Notes: generated by a model not told the origin, from the letters alone. Positions 36,172-46,338 are shown, counted from the stretch's first letter. The stretch is 64,000 bases of DNA from DASYXZ01 sp035946625 (GCA_035946625.1 DASYZE010000003.1:1-64000); one strand, 5' to 3'. A program made the numbers and translations.

Positions 36172-39100
36172 ATGACAATGCAGCGAAGGAAAGTTTCCCT
36201 CCGTTTGGTTGGATTGCTCGCGACGTCCCTGCTTTTGGTTCTGCTGGGTGCGCAGGGGCTTTTTGCCCAAATCGACACGGGCGCAATTCTTGGAACCGTC
36301 AAAGACCAGAGCGGCGCCGTGATTCCGGGCGTCAAGGTGAGTCTGACGAATGAGGGCACTAACCTTACCGTGTCCACCACTTCCGGGGCTGACGGGAGCT
36401 ACATTTTTTCGCCGGTCAAAATCGGGACCTACTCGGTGAGCGCGGAAGCTCAGGGTTTCTCCAAAGTCGTTCAATCCCACCTCACAGTGAGTATTTCGCA
36501 GCAATTGGTGGTGGATGTGACGCTCAAGCCCGGGGTGGTTACCGAAACCGTTCAGGTCACCGCGGCCCCCCCGGCGCTTCAAACCCAGGACGCATCGGTC
36601 GGTCAGGTGGTGGGGTCGAGAGAAGTGAACGAGCTCCCGCTCAACGGACGCAATTTTACCTTCCTCGCCCAGACCGTGGCCGGAGTCAACACGCCTCAGT
36701 CCGACACGCGCGGTAATGCCGCCACCGGCGCCTTTTCGGCCAATGGCTTGCGCCCCGCTCAGAACAACTATCTGCTCGATGGCATTGATAATAATTCCGA
36801 CAATGTGGACTTTCTGAACGGCACCAATTTCGTCGTTCTACCGCCTACCGACGCTCTTTCAGAGTTTAAGGTCCAAACAACCGATTTCAGCGCGCAGTAC
36901 GGGCGGGCAGGCGGCGCCATTCTGAATGCCACCATGAAGTCAGGAACCAACAAGATCCACGGCGACCTCTGGGAATTTTTCCGCAATGACAAGTTGGACG
37001 CTGCCGACTTCTTTGAGGACTCCGGAGGCCTCAAGAAGGGCGAGTACCGGCAGAATCAGTTCGGTTTCACCGTGGGTGGGCCCGTGGTCATCCCGCACGT
37101 TTACGACGGGCACAACAAATTATTCTTTTTCGGTGACCTCGAAGTTTTGCGCAGGCGGCAGGGCAGCGTCTTTACAAACTCCGTTCCCACTAACTTGGAA
37201 AGGAGCAGCGGATTCACCAATTTGTCGGATGTAATTCTCGGCCAGACGGACTCGGCCTGCCTCAGCAGCGGGGCGTGCACGAGCACCGACAACCTGGGCC
37301 GGACGTTCCCCAACGGAACTGTTTTTGATCCCGCGACCATGCGCACCGCCACGGCGGGCATGGTTGACCCGGTGACGGGCCTTACCGCGACCAACAGCGG
37401 CTTTGTAAACGACCCGTTTTATACCGGCGGCGCCGTCGGCAATTTGACCAATTTCGTCAATCTCTGCGCCAGCGAATCCACCTGTCAGCTTAACCAGCTT
37501 CCCGCCAATCGGCTTGACCCGAACGCGATGAAACTTCTGCAGCTTTTTCCAGCCTCCACCTCGGCAGGCACTGTGAATAACCAGGCTTCGAACCCGATCC
37601 TCCAGGAGAACCGCACCGCTTGGGACGCGCGCATGGACTGGGATAAGAGCGAAAAGAACCAAGTGTTCGGGACGTTTAGTTACGTCAACGATCCGCAATT
37701 CATCCCTGCCCCCTTCACCGGGATTGCGGATGGTGGAGCCTTCCAGCAAGGCGACCAGGCTGCCATTTCCATCCTGGGAGCCCTCAGTTACACGCACCTC
37801 TTTTCGTCCAACGTGGTTAATGAGGCGCGGTTCGGCGAAGATCGTCTCCATACGTCTCGTTTCGGTCCTGTGGGGACGCAGATGGGCATTCCGGCGCAAT
37901 ATGGGATCCAAGGCATTGCCCAAGTCACGGAAAATGGCGGACTGCCCGCGATCGGCATCAGCGGCCTGAACACGCTCGGATCGAACGCCTTCCTGCCGTC
38001 GGACGAAATCACGCAGACCACCCAATTTACCGACAACTTGACCAAGATTTACGGCAAGCACAACTTCAAGATGGGCATGGAATTTCAGCATATCAAGTTT
38101 TCAACCCTCCAGCCGGCATGGTCGCACGGCCAGGTGAGTTTTGACGGGAACTACACGGGCGTCGGAATGGCCCAAATGCTCCTGACGCCGACGGCCACGA
38201 CCGTTCCCAACGGGATCGATAACGTTGGCGGCGCTGACTCCGTGTTTGTATCTAACTTTTCACCCACCGATGACGGGCATAACTACTGGGCCGGCTATAT
38301 CCAGGACGATTGGAAATTCAGCCCGAAGCTGACGGTGAATCTTGGCCTCCGATGGGAACACTTCGGTATGATTGAGGAGAACCACGGCCGCCAGGGTAAC
38401 TTTGTTCCCGGAACGCCCTTCAGCACCGCGGAAATGTTGTATCCGGCCAATGGGAAGAATGAGCAAATCGCAATTAATCCGCAGTTTCCCGCCATCCTGG
38501 CTCAGGACGGAATCGCCCTCAAGTACATCAACAATCCGGCGCTGGCCAACTCTCAGAATACTAATTTTGGCCCGCGAATCGGACTTGCGTACCAGCTTAC
38601 ACCCAAGCTGGTTGTGCGCTCGGGCTTCGGGATGTTTTACAACGCATTTGAGAATGCCGGGTACGGCCCCAATATCGGCGAGAATTATCCCTTCCAGTTC
38701 ACTCTGAGTTATTTTAACCCGGATGGCGGACACTCCATTTCACTCAAGAATCCTGGTGGCTCGACGTGTACTCCGGCCGCCACGCTGGAGGCCACGTTCT
38801 CATGCATATCGCTCGACCCTGCCCTGGTTAATCCGGAGGGGATAGGGCCCCAGGGGTTGCAGTACAACTTCAAGACGCCTTACACCCTGGGCTGGAACTT
38901 GTCCCTGCAATATGCGCTGTCGGCGAACACGACCCTCACCGTTGCATACGTGGGCGATGGGTCTCGTCACATGATCACGGGTGGCGCGTCGAATTCGCCG
39001 ACCCAGATTGTGCTCAACCCGCTCCAGCCAATTTGCGGCCCTGGCGGAATTACTCCGTTCCCTGATCTCGCCTGCAATGACAGCATCCAATTTACTCAAG

Positions 39101-39939
39101 GGAACAGTAATTACAACGGTCTTCAGACAACGCTGGAGAAGCGCTACGCCAATGGCCTCAACTTTCTTGCCAACTACACGTGGTCGCACTGCCGCGGCGA
39201 TGCCGGAGACGAGCTTAATGGAGGTATCGGCGAGGGTTCCCGTGCTCCAGGTCTCCCAGGCTTTGGAATCCAGGGCGACTATCAGAACTGCGACTACAAC
39301 ATTTTTAGTGTCTTCCACTATAGCGGGGGCTACCAGCTTCCATTCGGCAAAGGGAAACACTTCCTTGCCAACAGCAGTGGGGTTGCAAACCAGATCATTG
39401 GCGGATGGCAGACCGTTTGGAACCTGACAGCCGAAGGCGGGCAACCTTTGACCATCGGCTGTCCAAAAGGCACGCAGGGCGGCACAAACGGCAGCTTCGG
39501 ATGCAATGCAATGATCATTCCGGGAGTGAGCAGATATGGATCGGGCGCGCCTGATAAATACTTGAATGCGCCTGGTTTCACTCAGCCCTGCCCGGCACCG
39601 GGCTATAGTCAGCCCTCGAGTTGCGCGAACGTAGGGACGGGCCTCGGATTGCTTGGCGGAGGACCAACTCAGGTGACGGGACCCGGCATTAGCCGCCTCG
39701 ATTTCTCCATGTTCAAGGAATTCCAGATAGGCGACCGGTACCGGATGGAATTCCGAAGCGAATTCTTCAACATCCTGAACCACCCGACGTTTAACGCTCC
39801 GGGTTTCGGGGGCAACGGCGTGGTTTCTGTTCCAGGGTCAACCGACTTCACCAGTACTAACTTCGGCAAAATCGGCTCGACGCGCTTCCCCTTCCAGGAT
39901 CCGCGCCAGATCCAGTTTGCCTTGAAGCTTTACTTCTAG
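36172..39939 (+). CDS. Oar-like TonB-dependent outer-membrane receptor
   Basis: The 1255-residue protein starts at ATG 36172 after GAGGAG. It has a signal peptide (to about 33), a carboxypeptidase-regulatory-like domain (about 36-118, ILGTVKDQSGAVIPGVKVSL, ADGSYIFSPVKIGTYSV), a plug domain (about 130-240, with VNELPLNGRNFTFLAQTVAG and ANGLRPAQNNYLLDGIDNN) and a long beta-barrel ending in a terminal Phe (FALKLYF). This is the Oar/acidobacterial TonB receptor class, thought to import oligosaccharides or other large substrates. The family, rather than this sequence, gives that role. A LacI-type operator precedes it, a terminator follows it, and two TPR genes come next. Confidence 0.93.
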   Translation: MTMQRRKVSLRLVGLLATSLLLVLLGAQGLFAQIDTGAILGTVKDQSGAVIPGVKVSLTNEGTNLTVSTTSGADGSYIFSPVKIGTYSVSAEAQGFSKVVQSHLTVSISQQLVVDVTLKPGVVTETVQVTAAPPALQTQDASVGQVVGSREVNELPLNGRNFTFLAQTVAGVNTPQSDTRGNAATGAFSANGLRPAQNNYLLDGIDNNSDNVDFLNGTNFVVLPPTDALSEFKVQTTDFSAQYGRAGGAILNATMKSGTNKIHGDLWEFFRNDKLDAADFFEDSGGLKKGEYRQNQFGFTVGGPVVIPHVYDGHNKLFFFGDLEVLRRRQGSVFTNSVPTNLERSSGFTNLSDVILGQTDSACLSSGACTSTDNLGRTFPNGTVFDPATMRTATAGMVDPVTGLTATNSGFVNDPFYTGGAVGNLTNFVNLCASESTCQLNQLPANRLDPNAMKLLQLFPASTSAGTVNNQASNPILQENRTAWDARMDWDKSEKNQVFGTFSYVNDPQFIPAPFTGIADGGAFQQGDQAAISILGALSYTHLFSSNVVNEARFGEDRLHTSRFGPVGTQMGIPAQYGIQGIAQVTENGGLPAIGISGLNTLGSNAFLPSDEITQTTQFTDNLTKIYGKHNFKMGMEFQHIKFSTLQPAWSHGQVSFDGNYTGVGMAQMLLTPTATTVPNGIDNVGGADSVFVSNFSPTDDGHNYWAGYIQDDWKFSPKLTVNLGLRWEHFGMIEENHGRQGNFVPGTPFSTAEMLYPANGKNEQIAINPQFPAILAQDGIALKYINNPALANSQNTNFGPRIGLAYQLTPKLVVRSGFGMFYNAFENAGYGPNIGENYPFQFTLSYFNPDGGHSISLKNPGGSTCTPAATLEATFSCISLDPALVNPEGIGPQGLQYNFKTPYTLGWNLSLQYALSANTTLTVAYVGDGSRHMITGGASNSPTQIVLNPLQPICGPGGITPFPDLACNDSIQFTQGNSNYNGLQTTLEKRYANGLNFLANYTWSHCRGDAGDELNGGIGEGSRAPGLPGFGIQGDYQNCDYNIFSVFHYSGGYQLPFGKGKHFLANSSGVANQIIGGWQTVWNLTAEGGQPLTIGCPKGTQGGTNGSFGCNAMIIPGVSRYGSGAPDKYLNAPGFTQPCPAPGYSQPSSCANVGTGLGLLGGGPTQVTGPGISRLDFSMFKEFQIGDRYRMEFRSEFFNILNHPTFNAPGFGGNGVVSVPGSTDFTSTNFGKIGSTRFPFQDPRQIQFALKLYF

Positions 39940-39965
39940 TTGGAGTAGCAACCCTACACAGCCCT

Positions 39966-40001
39966 GGGCGCCTCGAAGTATTGGGGCGCCCTTTATTTTT
40001 T
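39966..40001 (+). terminator. Rho-independent terminator after the Oar gene
   Basis: GGGCGCC (39966-39972) and GGCGCCC (39985-39991) form the stem, followed by TTTATTTTTT. It begins 27 bases after the receptor stop codon. Confidence 0.8.
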
Positions 40002-40099
40002 CGCGTCGTTGGGCCTGGGCCGACTCGCTACGATCAGCGCCTGAAAGTGGCATCTGGGGGCGGCCAATCCCGTCGTCTCTTTCGAGGTGCGGTGTTAAA

Positions 40100-41527
40100 A
40101 TGGTTTACATGTCAGGGAAATACCTGCCGGTAATTGCCGTTTGGGGGAGCCTTTCATTTTGTGTCGCTCTTGCCCCGTGCGCGCAGTCAAATCATGGCAG
40201 GCAAGCTCTGGATAGCCAGTTTAATGCCGCCGTTTCACATTTCAAAGACGGGAAGTATCAGGATGCCGGCCGGGAATTGGAGAATCTCGAGAAGCGCGCG
40301 CCTTCAAACTTCGACATCCATGAACTCCTGGGGCTGGTATATGCGGCTGAATCCAGGTTCGAAGATGCGCATGCACAATTTGAGAGGGCTGTCCAGCTGA
40401 ATCCTGCTTCGGGGCCGGCGCGAGCGAACCTGGCGGTGAACCTCTCAAAACTGGGTAAGGGTGACGAGGCCGAAATTGAGTTTAGGAAGGCCATTGCCAT
40501 CGATCCTCACAATTACGATACCAACCACGATTTCGGCGAATATTACGTGGGGGCGGGGAAGCTGGAGGCCGCCCTGCCCTATCTTGAGGAGGCTCAAAAG
40601 TTAAATCCTTCTTCGTATGAGAATGGGTATGACCTCGCTCTGGCCTACGAATTAACGGACCAATTGGAAACAGGCCGGAAGCTGATCCAGCAACTGATCG
40701 AAAAAACGGACACATCCGAATTGCACAACTTGCTTGCCGGCGTGGATGAAAAGTCAGGCGATTATGTAACGGCCGCGAACGAATATGAACGCGCCGCCCA
40801 CATGGATCCAACCGAGTCCAACTTTTTTGATTGGGGCTGTGAGCTGCTGGTTCATCAAACTTCCGACCCCGCCCGCGAAGTGTTCTGGGATGGCTTGCAG
40901 CGCTATCCCAACTCCTCGCGGCTTGCTATCGGATTGGGTCTCGCCCTTTATCTCAATGGCAGCTACGATGAGGCTGTGAAAGCCCTGATGCATGCCACTG
41001 ATTTGAATCCTGCCGACGGCCGCGAGTACTACTTCCTGAGCATCGCTTACGACCGGTCTCCCGGCCAGGCCGATGAAGTGATCGCGCGTTTTCGACGCAA
41101 TGCCGACCTTCATCCCGATAATGCCCAGGCCGCTTTTTATTACGGCATGAGCCTTTGGAAGGGGCGGCGGGGAGACACCTCTCCGGCGTACCTCGATCAA
41201 ATTGAAAACCAATTAAAAAGAGCGGTCACCCTTGATCCTTCCTCCGCCGATGCCCATCTTCAACTCGCAAATCTCTATTCCCAGCGCGACAAATACGCTG
41301 AGGCGGTTCCCGAGTATAAGCAGGCGCTCGGATTGTCCCCTGGCCTTCCCGACGCCCACTTCAGGCTGGGGCAGGCCTATATTCATCTTGGGGAAAAGGA
41401 TTTGGCACAGAAGGAGTTCGACCTCCATCAAAAACTGTACGCGCAGCACCTGGTGGAAATCGACAAGCAGCGATCGGAAATCAAGCAGTTTGTCTATTCG
41501 ATGAAGGATCCTGTGGGCGGTCAATGA
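40100..41527 (+). CDS. Exported TPR protein, paralogue 1
   Basis: The 475-residue protein has a signal peptide (about 1-30, ending near CAQS) and about nine TPR units, for example NFDIHELLGLVYAAESRFED and ADAHLQLANLYSQRDKYAEA. It is a clear paralogue of the next gene. Shared blocks include YDLALA, YERAAHMDP followed by NxFDWGxELLxHQT, SLWKG and DAHFRLGQAYI. It lies after the receptor's terminator, so it needs its own promoter, which I could not identify. Such TPR proteins often accompany Oar receptors in Acidobacteriota; a periplasmic scaffolding role is inferred. Confidence 0.85.
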   Translation: MVYMSGKYLPVIAVWGSLSFCVALAPCAQSNHGRQALDSQFNAAVSHFKDGKYQDAGRELENLEKRAPSNFDIHELLGLVYAAESRFEDAHAQFERAVQLNPASGPARANLAVNLSKLGKGDEAEIEFRKAIAIDPHNYDTNHDFGEYYVGAGKLEAALPYLEEAQKLNPSSYENGYDLALAYELTDQLETGRKLIQQLIEKTDTSELHNLLAGVDEKSGDYVTAANEYERAAHMDPTESNFFDWGCELLVHQTSDPAREVFWDGLQRYPNSSRLAIGLGLALYLNGSYDEAVKALMHATDLNPADGREYYFLSIAYDRSPGQADEVIARFRRNADLHPDNAQAAFYYGMSLWKGRRGDTSPAYLDQIENQLKRAVTLDPSSADAHLQLANLYSQRDKYAEAVPEYKQALGLSPGLPDAHFRLGQAYIHLGEKDLAQKEFDLHQKLYAQHLVEIDKQRSEIKQFVYSMKDPVGGQ

Positions 41528-41668
41528 TCTTCCTCACGGTTCGGGAATGGTACAGGTTGGCCATAATTAGCGGGGGTCCCGCGACGCCGGGACCGCCTTG
41601 CTCGATGGATTAGCGCGCGTTTGTGACATCCGAGTCGGGATGATAGAATTCCCTGAGTAGAGAAGAAT

Positions 41669-43396
41669 ATGGCCGCTCGGGAAGAAATCACCACGGAGGG
41701 CACTGAGATCACGGAGAGAGACCGGCTCGGTGGGCTCCGCGTCCTCTGTAGTGAGCGTTTATCCTGGGTTAGGGCCAAAGGCAGCGCCAGATTGAAATCT
41801 TATCTTTTGGTTGCCACCACCGGGATTTGCATGGCGCTGGTTGGCGTATCGCCAAACTCTCTTGCTCGGGGCGGGGCAGGAACAATCTCCGGCACCGTCA
41901 AAAGCCCGGCGGGAGTGGCCATCTCCGGGGCCAAGGTGACCATCGGCAACGGCCAAGTTTCCCGATTGACCTTCACAGCGCCGGATGGAACTTACTCTTT
42001 TTCCCAACTCGAGGCGGGAAATTATAAATTGACCGCTGAGAGTTCCGGCTTTGACCCAGACGTTCGCCAGATTGTCCTGGTGGATGGCGTGCGCCCGGAC
42101 GCGGTGGATATGACCCTGGGGCTGAAGCACTCCGATCCTCTCGCCGCCGCGCCAGCCTACGACGACGAAACGCCGCTGAAGCCCAGCGCCGTGCATGGCG
42201 CCGTCGATGGCGGCGGTTATTCTTCGGGGGCGCAGGCAGGAAATTCCCGCACCATGAGGGAAAGCGTGGCCGGTTTAAAGAACCCGGCGGTGGGTAATTC
42301 CTCCGCCCAGCCCGCGGCGTTGACGCCCCTCGACGCGGCCCGGGAGGCGGACCTCAAGAAAGCGCTGGCCGCTTCACCCGGCGATTTTGAGTCGAATCAC
42401 AATCTGGGTGAGTTTTATCTGCACGCCGGACGGCTGACCCAGGGCATCCCCTACCTGGAAAAGGCGGAACATATTGACTCTTCGCATTACGATAATGGAT
42501 ATGACCTGGCCTTGGCCTGCCTGGAGAGCGGTGATTTCGCCCGCGCCCGCAGCCAGCTCGGGCGGTTGATGGCGCGGCGGGACAATGCCGGGCTTCACGA
42601 CTTGATGGGCGATGTGGAAGAACACGCGGGCGAATACCCGGCTGCGGCTGCCGAATACGAGCGCGCCGCACACATGGATCCGAGCGAAGGGAACATTTTT
42701 GATTGGGGCAGCGAATTACTTCTGCACCAGACCCTGGATCCTGCCATTGCCGTGTTTACCAGCGGTGTGGACCGTTATCCGCGCTCGGCGATGCTTCTTA
42801 TTGGTCTGGGTGTGGCATTCTATTCGCGCGGCCGATATGATGACGCGGTCAAGGCGCTGTGCGCTGCTTCTGACATTTCACCCTCCGACCCACGCCCTTA
42901 TTTTTTCCTGGATAAGATGTACAACGTTTCCACGTCGAACACCGAAGAAGTTACAACCCGGCTCGAACGCTTTGTGAAGCTCGACCCGGAAAACCCGCTC
43001 GCCCACTTTGATTACGCCATGAGTGTTTGGAAAGGCCAGCGCCGCCGGGGCGGCCCGGTCAACTTTAATCAAATCGAAACGCTATTGAATCGTGCCATCG
43101 CCGTTGACCGCAAATTTCCTGACGCCCATTTTGAGTTGGGGAACCTTTATTCCGAGCAGAAGAAATATCCCGCGGCCATCGGGGAATACCGACAAGCTTT
43201 GGCCGTTCAGCCGGAGATGGCGGACGCGCACTACCGATTGGCCCAGGCCTACATTCGAACTGGTGATCAAACCCTGGCCCAGCAGGAGTTTGAGATTCAC
43301 GATCGCCTGCGCAAGCAGCAAGTGGCCGACACCGGGCACCCGCGTACAGAAATCAAAGACTTGGTTAATTCGGTTAAAGGTGAAAGCAAACAGTAG
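41669..43396 (+). CDS. Exported TPR protein, paralogue 2, with carboxypeptidase-regulatory domain
   Basis: The 575-residue frame contains a signal-like segment (YLLVATTGICMALVGVSPNS), a carboxypeptidase-regulatory domain (about 70-145, GTISGTVKSPAGVAISGAKV, DGTYSFSQLEAGNYKLTAE) of the same type as the receptor N-terminus, a Gly/Ser linker, and TPR units (about 225-560) homologous to paralogue 1. The start is uncertain. The first ~33 codons are a CACGGAGG-type palindromic repeat, so translation may begin later, for example at TTG 41792 just before the signal segment. The spacing of 141 bases from paralogue 1 allows co-transcription. Confidence 0.82.
   Translation: MAAREEITTEGTEITERDRLGGLRVLCSERLSWVRAKGSARLKSYLLVATTGICMALVGVSPNSLARGGAGTISGTVKSPAGVAISGAKVTIGNGQVSRLTFTAPDGTYSFSQLEAGNYKLTAESSGFDPDVRQIVLVDGVRPDAVDMTLGLKHSDPLAAAPAYDDETPLKPSAVHGAVDGGGYSSGAQAGNSRTMRESVAGLKNPAVGNSSAQPAALTPLDAAREADLKKALAASPGDFESNHNLGEFYLHAGRLTQGIPYLEKAEHIDSSHYDNGYDLALACLESGDFARARSQLGRLMARRDNAGLHDLMGDVEEHAGEYPAAAAEYERAAHMDPSEGNIFDWGSELLLHQTLDPAIAVFTSGVDRYPRSAMLLIGLGVAFYSRGRYDDAVKALCAASDISPSDPRPYFFLDKMYNVSTSNTEEVTTRLERFVKLDPENPLAHFDYAMSVWKGQRRRGGPVNFNQIETLLNRAIAVDRKFPDAHFELGNLYSEQKKYPAAIGEYRQALAVQPEMADAHYRLAQAYIRTGDQTLAQQEFEIHDRLRKQQVADTGHPRTEIKDLVNSVKGESKQ
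41680..41760. repeat. ACCACGGAGG-type inverted repeat at the start of paralogue 2
   Basis: TCACCACGGAGGGCACTGAG-like sequence at the left is answered by CTCCGCGTCCTCTGTAGTGA-like sequence at the right. This is a repeat type known from intergenic regions of many genomes. It overlaps the first codons of the annotated frame. Confidence 0.5.
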
Positions 43397-43434
43397 ATAG
43401 GGATAGGCTCAACCCTGCAACCGGCGATCCTGCC

Positions 43435-44646
43435 TTAAACGATTTGGGCGAGCAAACCTTTCATATCCACCGGGCTGTCCGATTGCGTTCCGCGAGGGAG
43501 CGTCGGGCTGATGGCCAGCGCCTCGGAGTGATCTTCAAACCATACCAGGAAAGATGATTGGGCAGCGCCGCGCAGGCGTTGCTGGTTCAGCCAGGTGTAG
43601 AACGCTCCCATGTCGGCGTCAATCAGCGAGCCGGGCGGATCCAGCTCGATGTTCTGTTTTTTTCCGGAAAGCAGCTCATTCATCGGGCGCTGGCGCTGGC
43701 GCGGCGCGTAGCGCGTCAGCAGGGTGATGGGCTGGGCGCGCCGCAGGGCTTCGCGCGCCGTCCACTGCACAAAGGTGGTGCTGAAAATTTGCGTGCCCGA
43801 GCCTTCCGTCAGCACGCTGACCTGGAAATGATTCAACACCGCGCTTTCCGGAGCGTCGCTCAATCCCAGCTCATCCGGACGCAGCCTGGCCATCATCGTG
43901 CGCAGCGCTTCCGGCCCGCCAATGTCACTTTGGATTGCTCTTTCGATTTTATTTAACAAATTGGTGCGCACAGAATCGAGTGAATTGTAAGCGACGCACG
44001 TCAATTGTCCGATCCCCGTGTTTTCCTTTGTTCCCCCGTCAATGTACCAATGTCCAAATGGAACCGGGTGCGCTGCCGCCCGGGCGCCAAGCGCCTCCAG
44101 CAGCATCCCCAATCCGTTCTCAGGTTTCACCCGACTGAAATACACCCCGTAAGGGCGAAATTTGCGGAACAAGGGATACTTGTTTTCCGCCACCCCTTTT
44201 CCAATCACCGCCACCCCCAATCGCGGAACGGGCGGTGGTTCAGCCGGTGACGCCGAATCCACTTTCTGAATATAGCCTTCAGCCGCCTCACGGAAGCCGT
44301 CGATTTGGCGAGTGGCCCACAGGTGCGCGGTGAGCTGTTCTGAAAATTGGCCGGGCGAATCTACCCAGTCGAGGCGCTCGAGCTGGCTGGAGAGCTTTAA
44401 GCGTGCAAAGGGCGCCATCATCTGGTCGCGCTGGGCAGGGGCAAGCGCGCCCAGGTAAGCGAGCTGCCGGTCCATGTCGCTTCTTTCGGCCGGGAATTTC
44501 CAGTCATAAGAAATAATTTCACGCAGCAGCAGAGGCACAAAACTCAGGGGCAATTGTTGCAGAAGCTCGATTCGGTCGGTGGCCAGTTGTCGCGCCTGGG
44601 GAGGATAGCTCTTAAAATTTTCGATTTGAAGCTGGCTGGGCAACAT
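43435..44646 (-). CDS. Conserved protein of unknown function, partner of the DUF1501 gene
   Basis: The frame begins at ATG 44646, five bases after the stop of the DUF1501 gene, so the two form an operon; an upstream open extension overlaps that gene and is rejected. The 403-residue product is soluble, without a signal peptide. Segments include QLATDRIELLQQLPLSFVPL, LDWVDSPGQFSEQLTAHLWA, VAVIGKGVAENKYPLFRKFR and FGHWYIDGGT. I do not recognise a catalytic motif. It resembles conserved acidobacterial proteins I recall only as hypothetical. The neighbour suggests a paired function. Confidence 0.75.
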   Translation of the reverse strand: MLPSQLQIENFKSYPPQARQLATDRIELLQQLPLSFVPLLLREIISYDWKFPAERSDMDRQLAYLGALAPAQRDQMMAPFARLKLSSQLERLDWVDSPGQFSEQLTAHLWATRQIDGFREAAEGYIQKVDSASPAEPPPVPRLGVAVIGKGVAENKYPLFRKFRPYGVYFSRVKPENGLGMLLEALGARAAAHPVPFGHWYIDGGTKENTGIGQLTCVAYNSLDSVRTNLLNKIERAIQSDIGGPEALRTMMARLRPDELGLSDAPESAVLNHFQVSVLTEGSGTQIFSTTFVQWTAREALRRAQPITLLTRYAPRQRQRPMNELLSGKKQNIELDPPGSLIDADMGAFYTWLNQQRLRGAAQSSFLVWFEDHSEALAISPTLPRGTQSDSPVDMKGLLAQIV

Positions 44647-44651
44647 GAGGA

Positions 44652-45860
44652 TTACAACACCTCCGCCAGGGGCTTGCCTTGCGCCATGCGCGCTGAGAAT
44701 CCAAGCAGGGAACCGAGAGTGGGCACCAGGTCGGTGGATTCCACCGGGCGCTCGATCACCACATTTTCCCGGATGCCCGGTCCCATCACCATCATCCACG
44801 TGGTGCGGGAAAGCGGGTCGCCGGTGCGGTGATGCTGAAATCCATTGCCGCCCGAGTCACCGTCCGAATCGCGCCCAAAATCGGGCAGGATGAAAAGAGT
44901 GGTCTTGCCCGCGTACTCCGGCTCGCTCTGGATCATTTTCCAAATCTCCGCGCACAATCGATCCGAGCGCTGGATGCCGTCCACATAAAGCGAGTACGAT
45001 CCCGCGTGCGCGATATCCATATCGTGCAGGGTGATCCAAAGCAGGCTGGGCGCGAGTTGCCGCATAAGCTGGCGGGCAACATACACGGAAAGTTCATCCG
45101 GACTGGCCAGGCTGCGCGCGTGGGTGGCGAAGTCATCCACGGAAAGCTTGAGAATGGTGGCCAATTGAGTCAGTTCGATTTCGCTTCCGCTGAGGTTGGG
45201 CGTGTAATAAGGGGTTTCGTAATTGTCGGTCAGCAAGTGACTGTAATCAAGACCGTGGCCGGATGACAGCGCTGCCGCCAACAATCGTTTGGGAAGAATC
45301 ACGCCCGCGCCCAGGCCCGGCCCGTACGCGCGGTCCCCGCTCTCGCCGATACGGTTGAAGCCGTTGCTGGGCGCCACCACCCACGCGTCGGTGGAGGGGC
45401 GCTTCAAGTCCTTGCGGAAATATTCAAATACGGTGGGATTTTCCGGAGGCACGGCGGCAAAATTATTGAATCTTTCGTAGACGCCGGTGGCCAGGCTGGC
45501 CGTGGCTACATAGTGACCCAGGATGCCGCGATTCACCACTTGGGTAAAAAACGTCGCGCGGGGAATCAGTTCGGCCAGCAGGTGCGGGATATTTTCCTGC
45601 CCGTCGGGCATGAACGTTTCTTCGTCGCGCGCGCCTCCTCCAAATGTGACCACCACGGCCTTGCGTCCGCGCTTTTGCGCCACGCCACGCAGCGGTGCGA
45701 AGCCCATCATGGCCCCGGCGGCAGTCGAGCCGGTGGCGGCGCGCAAAAACTCGCGACGGCTCCACGATATCGCCCGGCTGATTTCGCGCGGGCGGTGAGG
45801 GTTTTCGTCAGTGTGGAAATATCGAGGAATGTTTTCACCCCTCTGTGTCAGTGGCTCCAA
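44652..45860 (-). CDS. DUF1501/alkaline-phosphatase-superfamily protein with Tat signal
   Basis: The 402-residue protein has a twin-arginine signal (SRREFLRAATGSTAAGAMMG, about 34-53). The body resembles DUF1501 and other sulfatase/alkaline-phosphatase-fold proteins: VVVTFGGGARDEETFMPDGQ, NPTVFEYFRKDL, LPDFGRDSDGD and TWMMVMGPGIRE. The late DFGRDSDGD...H pattern corresponds to metal-binding residues of that fold. Export in folded form by Tat fits a metalloprotein. It is the first gene of a two-gene operon with the unknown protein downstream. Substrate unknown. An ATG nearer the RR motif is possible as start. Confidence 0.8.
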   Translation of the reverse strand: MEPLTQRGENIPRYFHTDENPHRPREISRAISWSRREFLRAATGSTAAGAMMGFAPLRGVAQKRGRKAVVVTFGGGARDEETFMPDGQENIPHLLAELIPRATFFTQVVNRGILGHYVATASLATGVYERFNNFAAVPPENPTVFEYFRKDLKRPSTDAWVVAPSNGFNRIGESGDRAYGPGLGAGVILPKRLLAAALSSGHGLDYSHLLTDNYETPYYTPNLSGSEIELTQLATILKLSVDDFATHARSLASPDELSVYVARQLMRQLAPSLLWITLHDMDIAHAGSYSLYVDGIQRSDRLCAEIWKMIQSEPEYAGKTTLFILPDFGRDSDGDSGGNGFQHHRTGDPLSRTTWMMVMGPGIRENVVIERPVESTDLVPTLGSLLGFSARMAQGKPLAEVL

Positions 45861-46338
45861 GCTTTTTCGCGGCGCTCAACCACGCCCTGAATAGAGTGCT
45901 TCCCAAATGCAGCCGCCGGACCATATCCCAGGAATGCGCGCCCCTGATCAATGCCTATTTTACCACCCGCGCCCCAGGAGGTCGAGGGTTCTGCCGTTTC
46001 GGTGGCAACGCATTTTGACGTAGCGCCGCCCTTCAGGGTGGCACATGCCGGGCTTAAGCCCGGCTCTACTAAATCAAAGGTCGTCACCATCGCCGCTTCG
46101 CGCATGATGCGGCTTGGCACAGGCCACTCGTCCCGACTGTCAAGTTCTGAGATGCTCGGCGAGGCGGCCAAAGGGGGTAAGAAAAATAATTTAGCCCTCG
46201 CCCCCGTGGGGGGAAAGGGTGTCCCGATCCAGTCGGGACGGGTAAGGGGGCTTTGCTACGGCTCAATCCAGGCGCCAATTCTTTCCAGCGTCCCGGACTC
46301 CTTCCTCTCGCGCCGCCACTTCCCATGGCGCGCTGATA
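45861..46338. other. Intergenic region with REP-like palindromes
   Basis: No gene is supported. A REP-like block at about 46018-46078 contains CCGGGCTTAAGCCCGG and starts GTAGCGCCGCCC; a second GC-rich hairpin (TCCCGATCCAGTCGGGA) lies near 46222. A plus-strand open frame across this region is composed of these repeats and of the broken gene's antisense. Confidence 0.45.
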
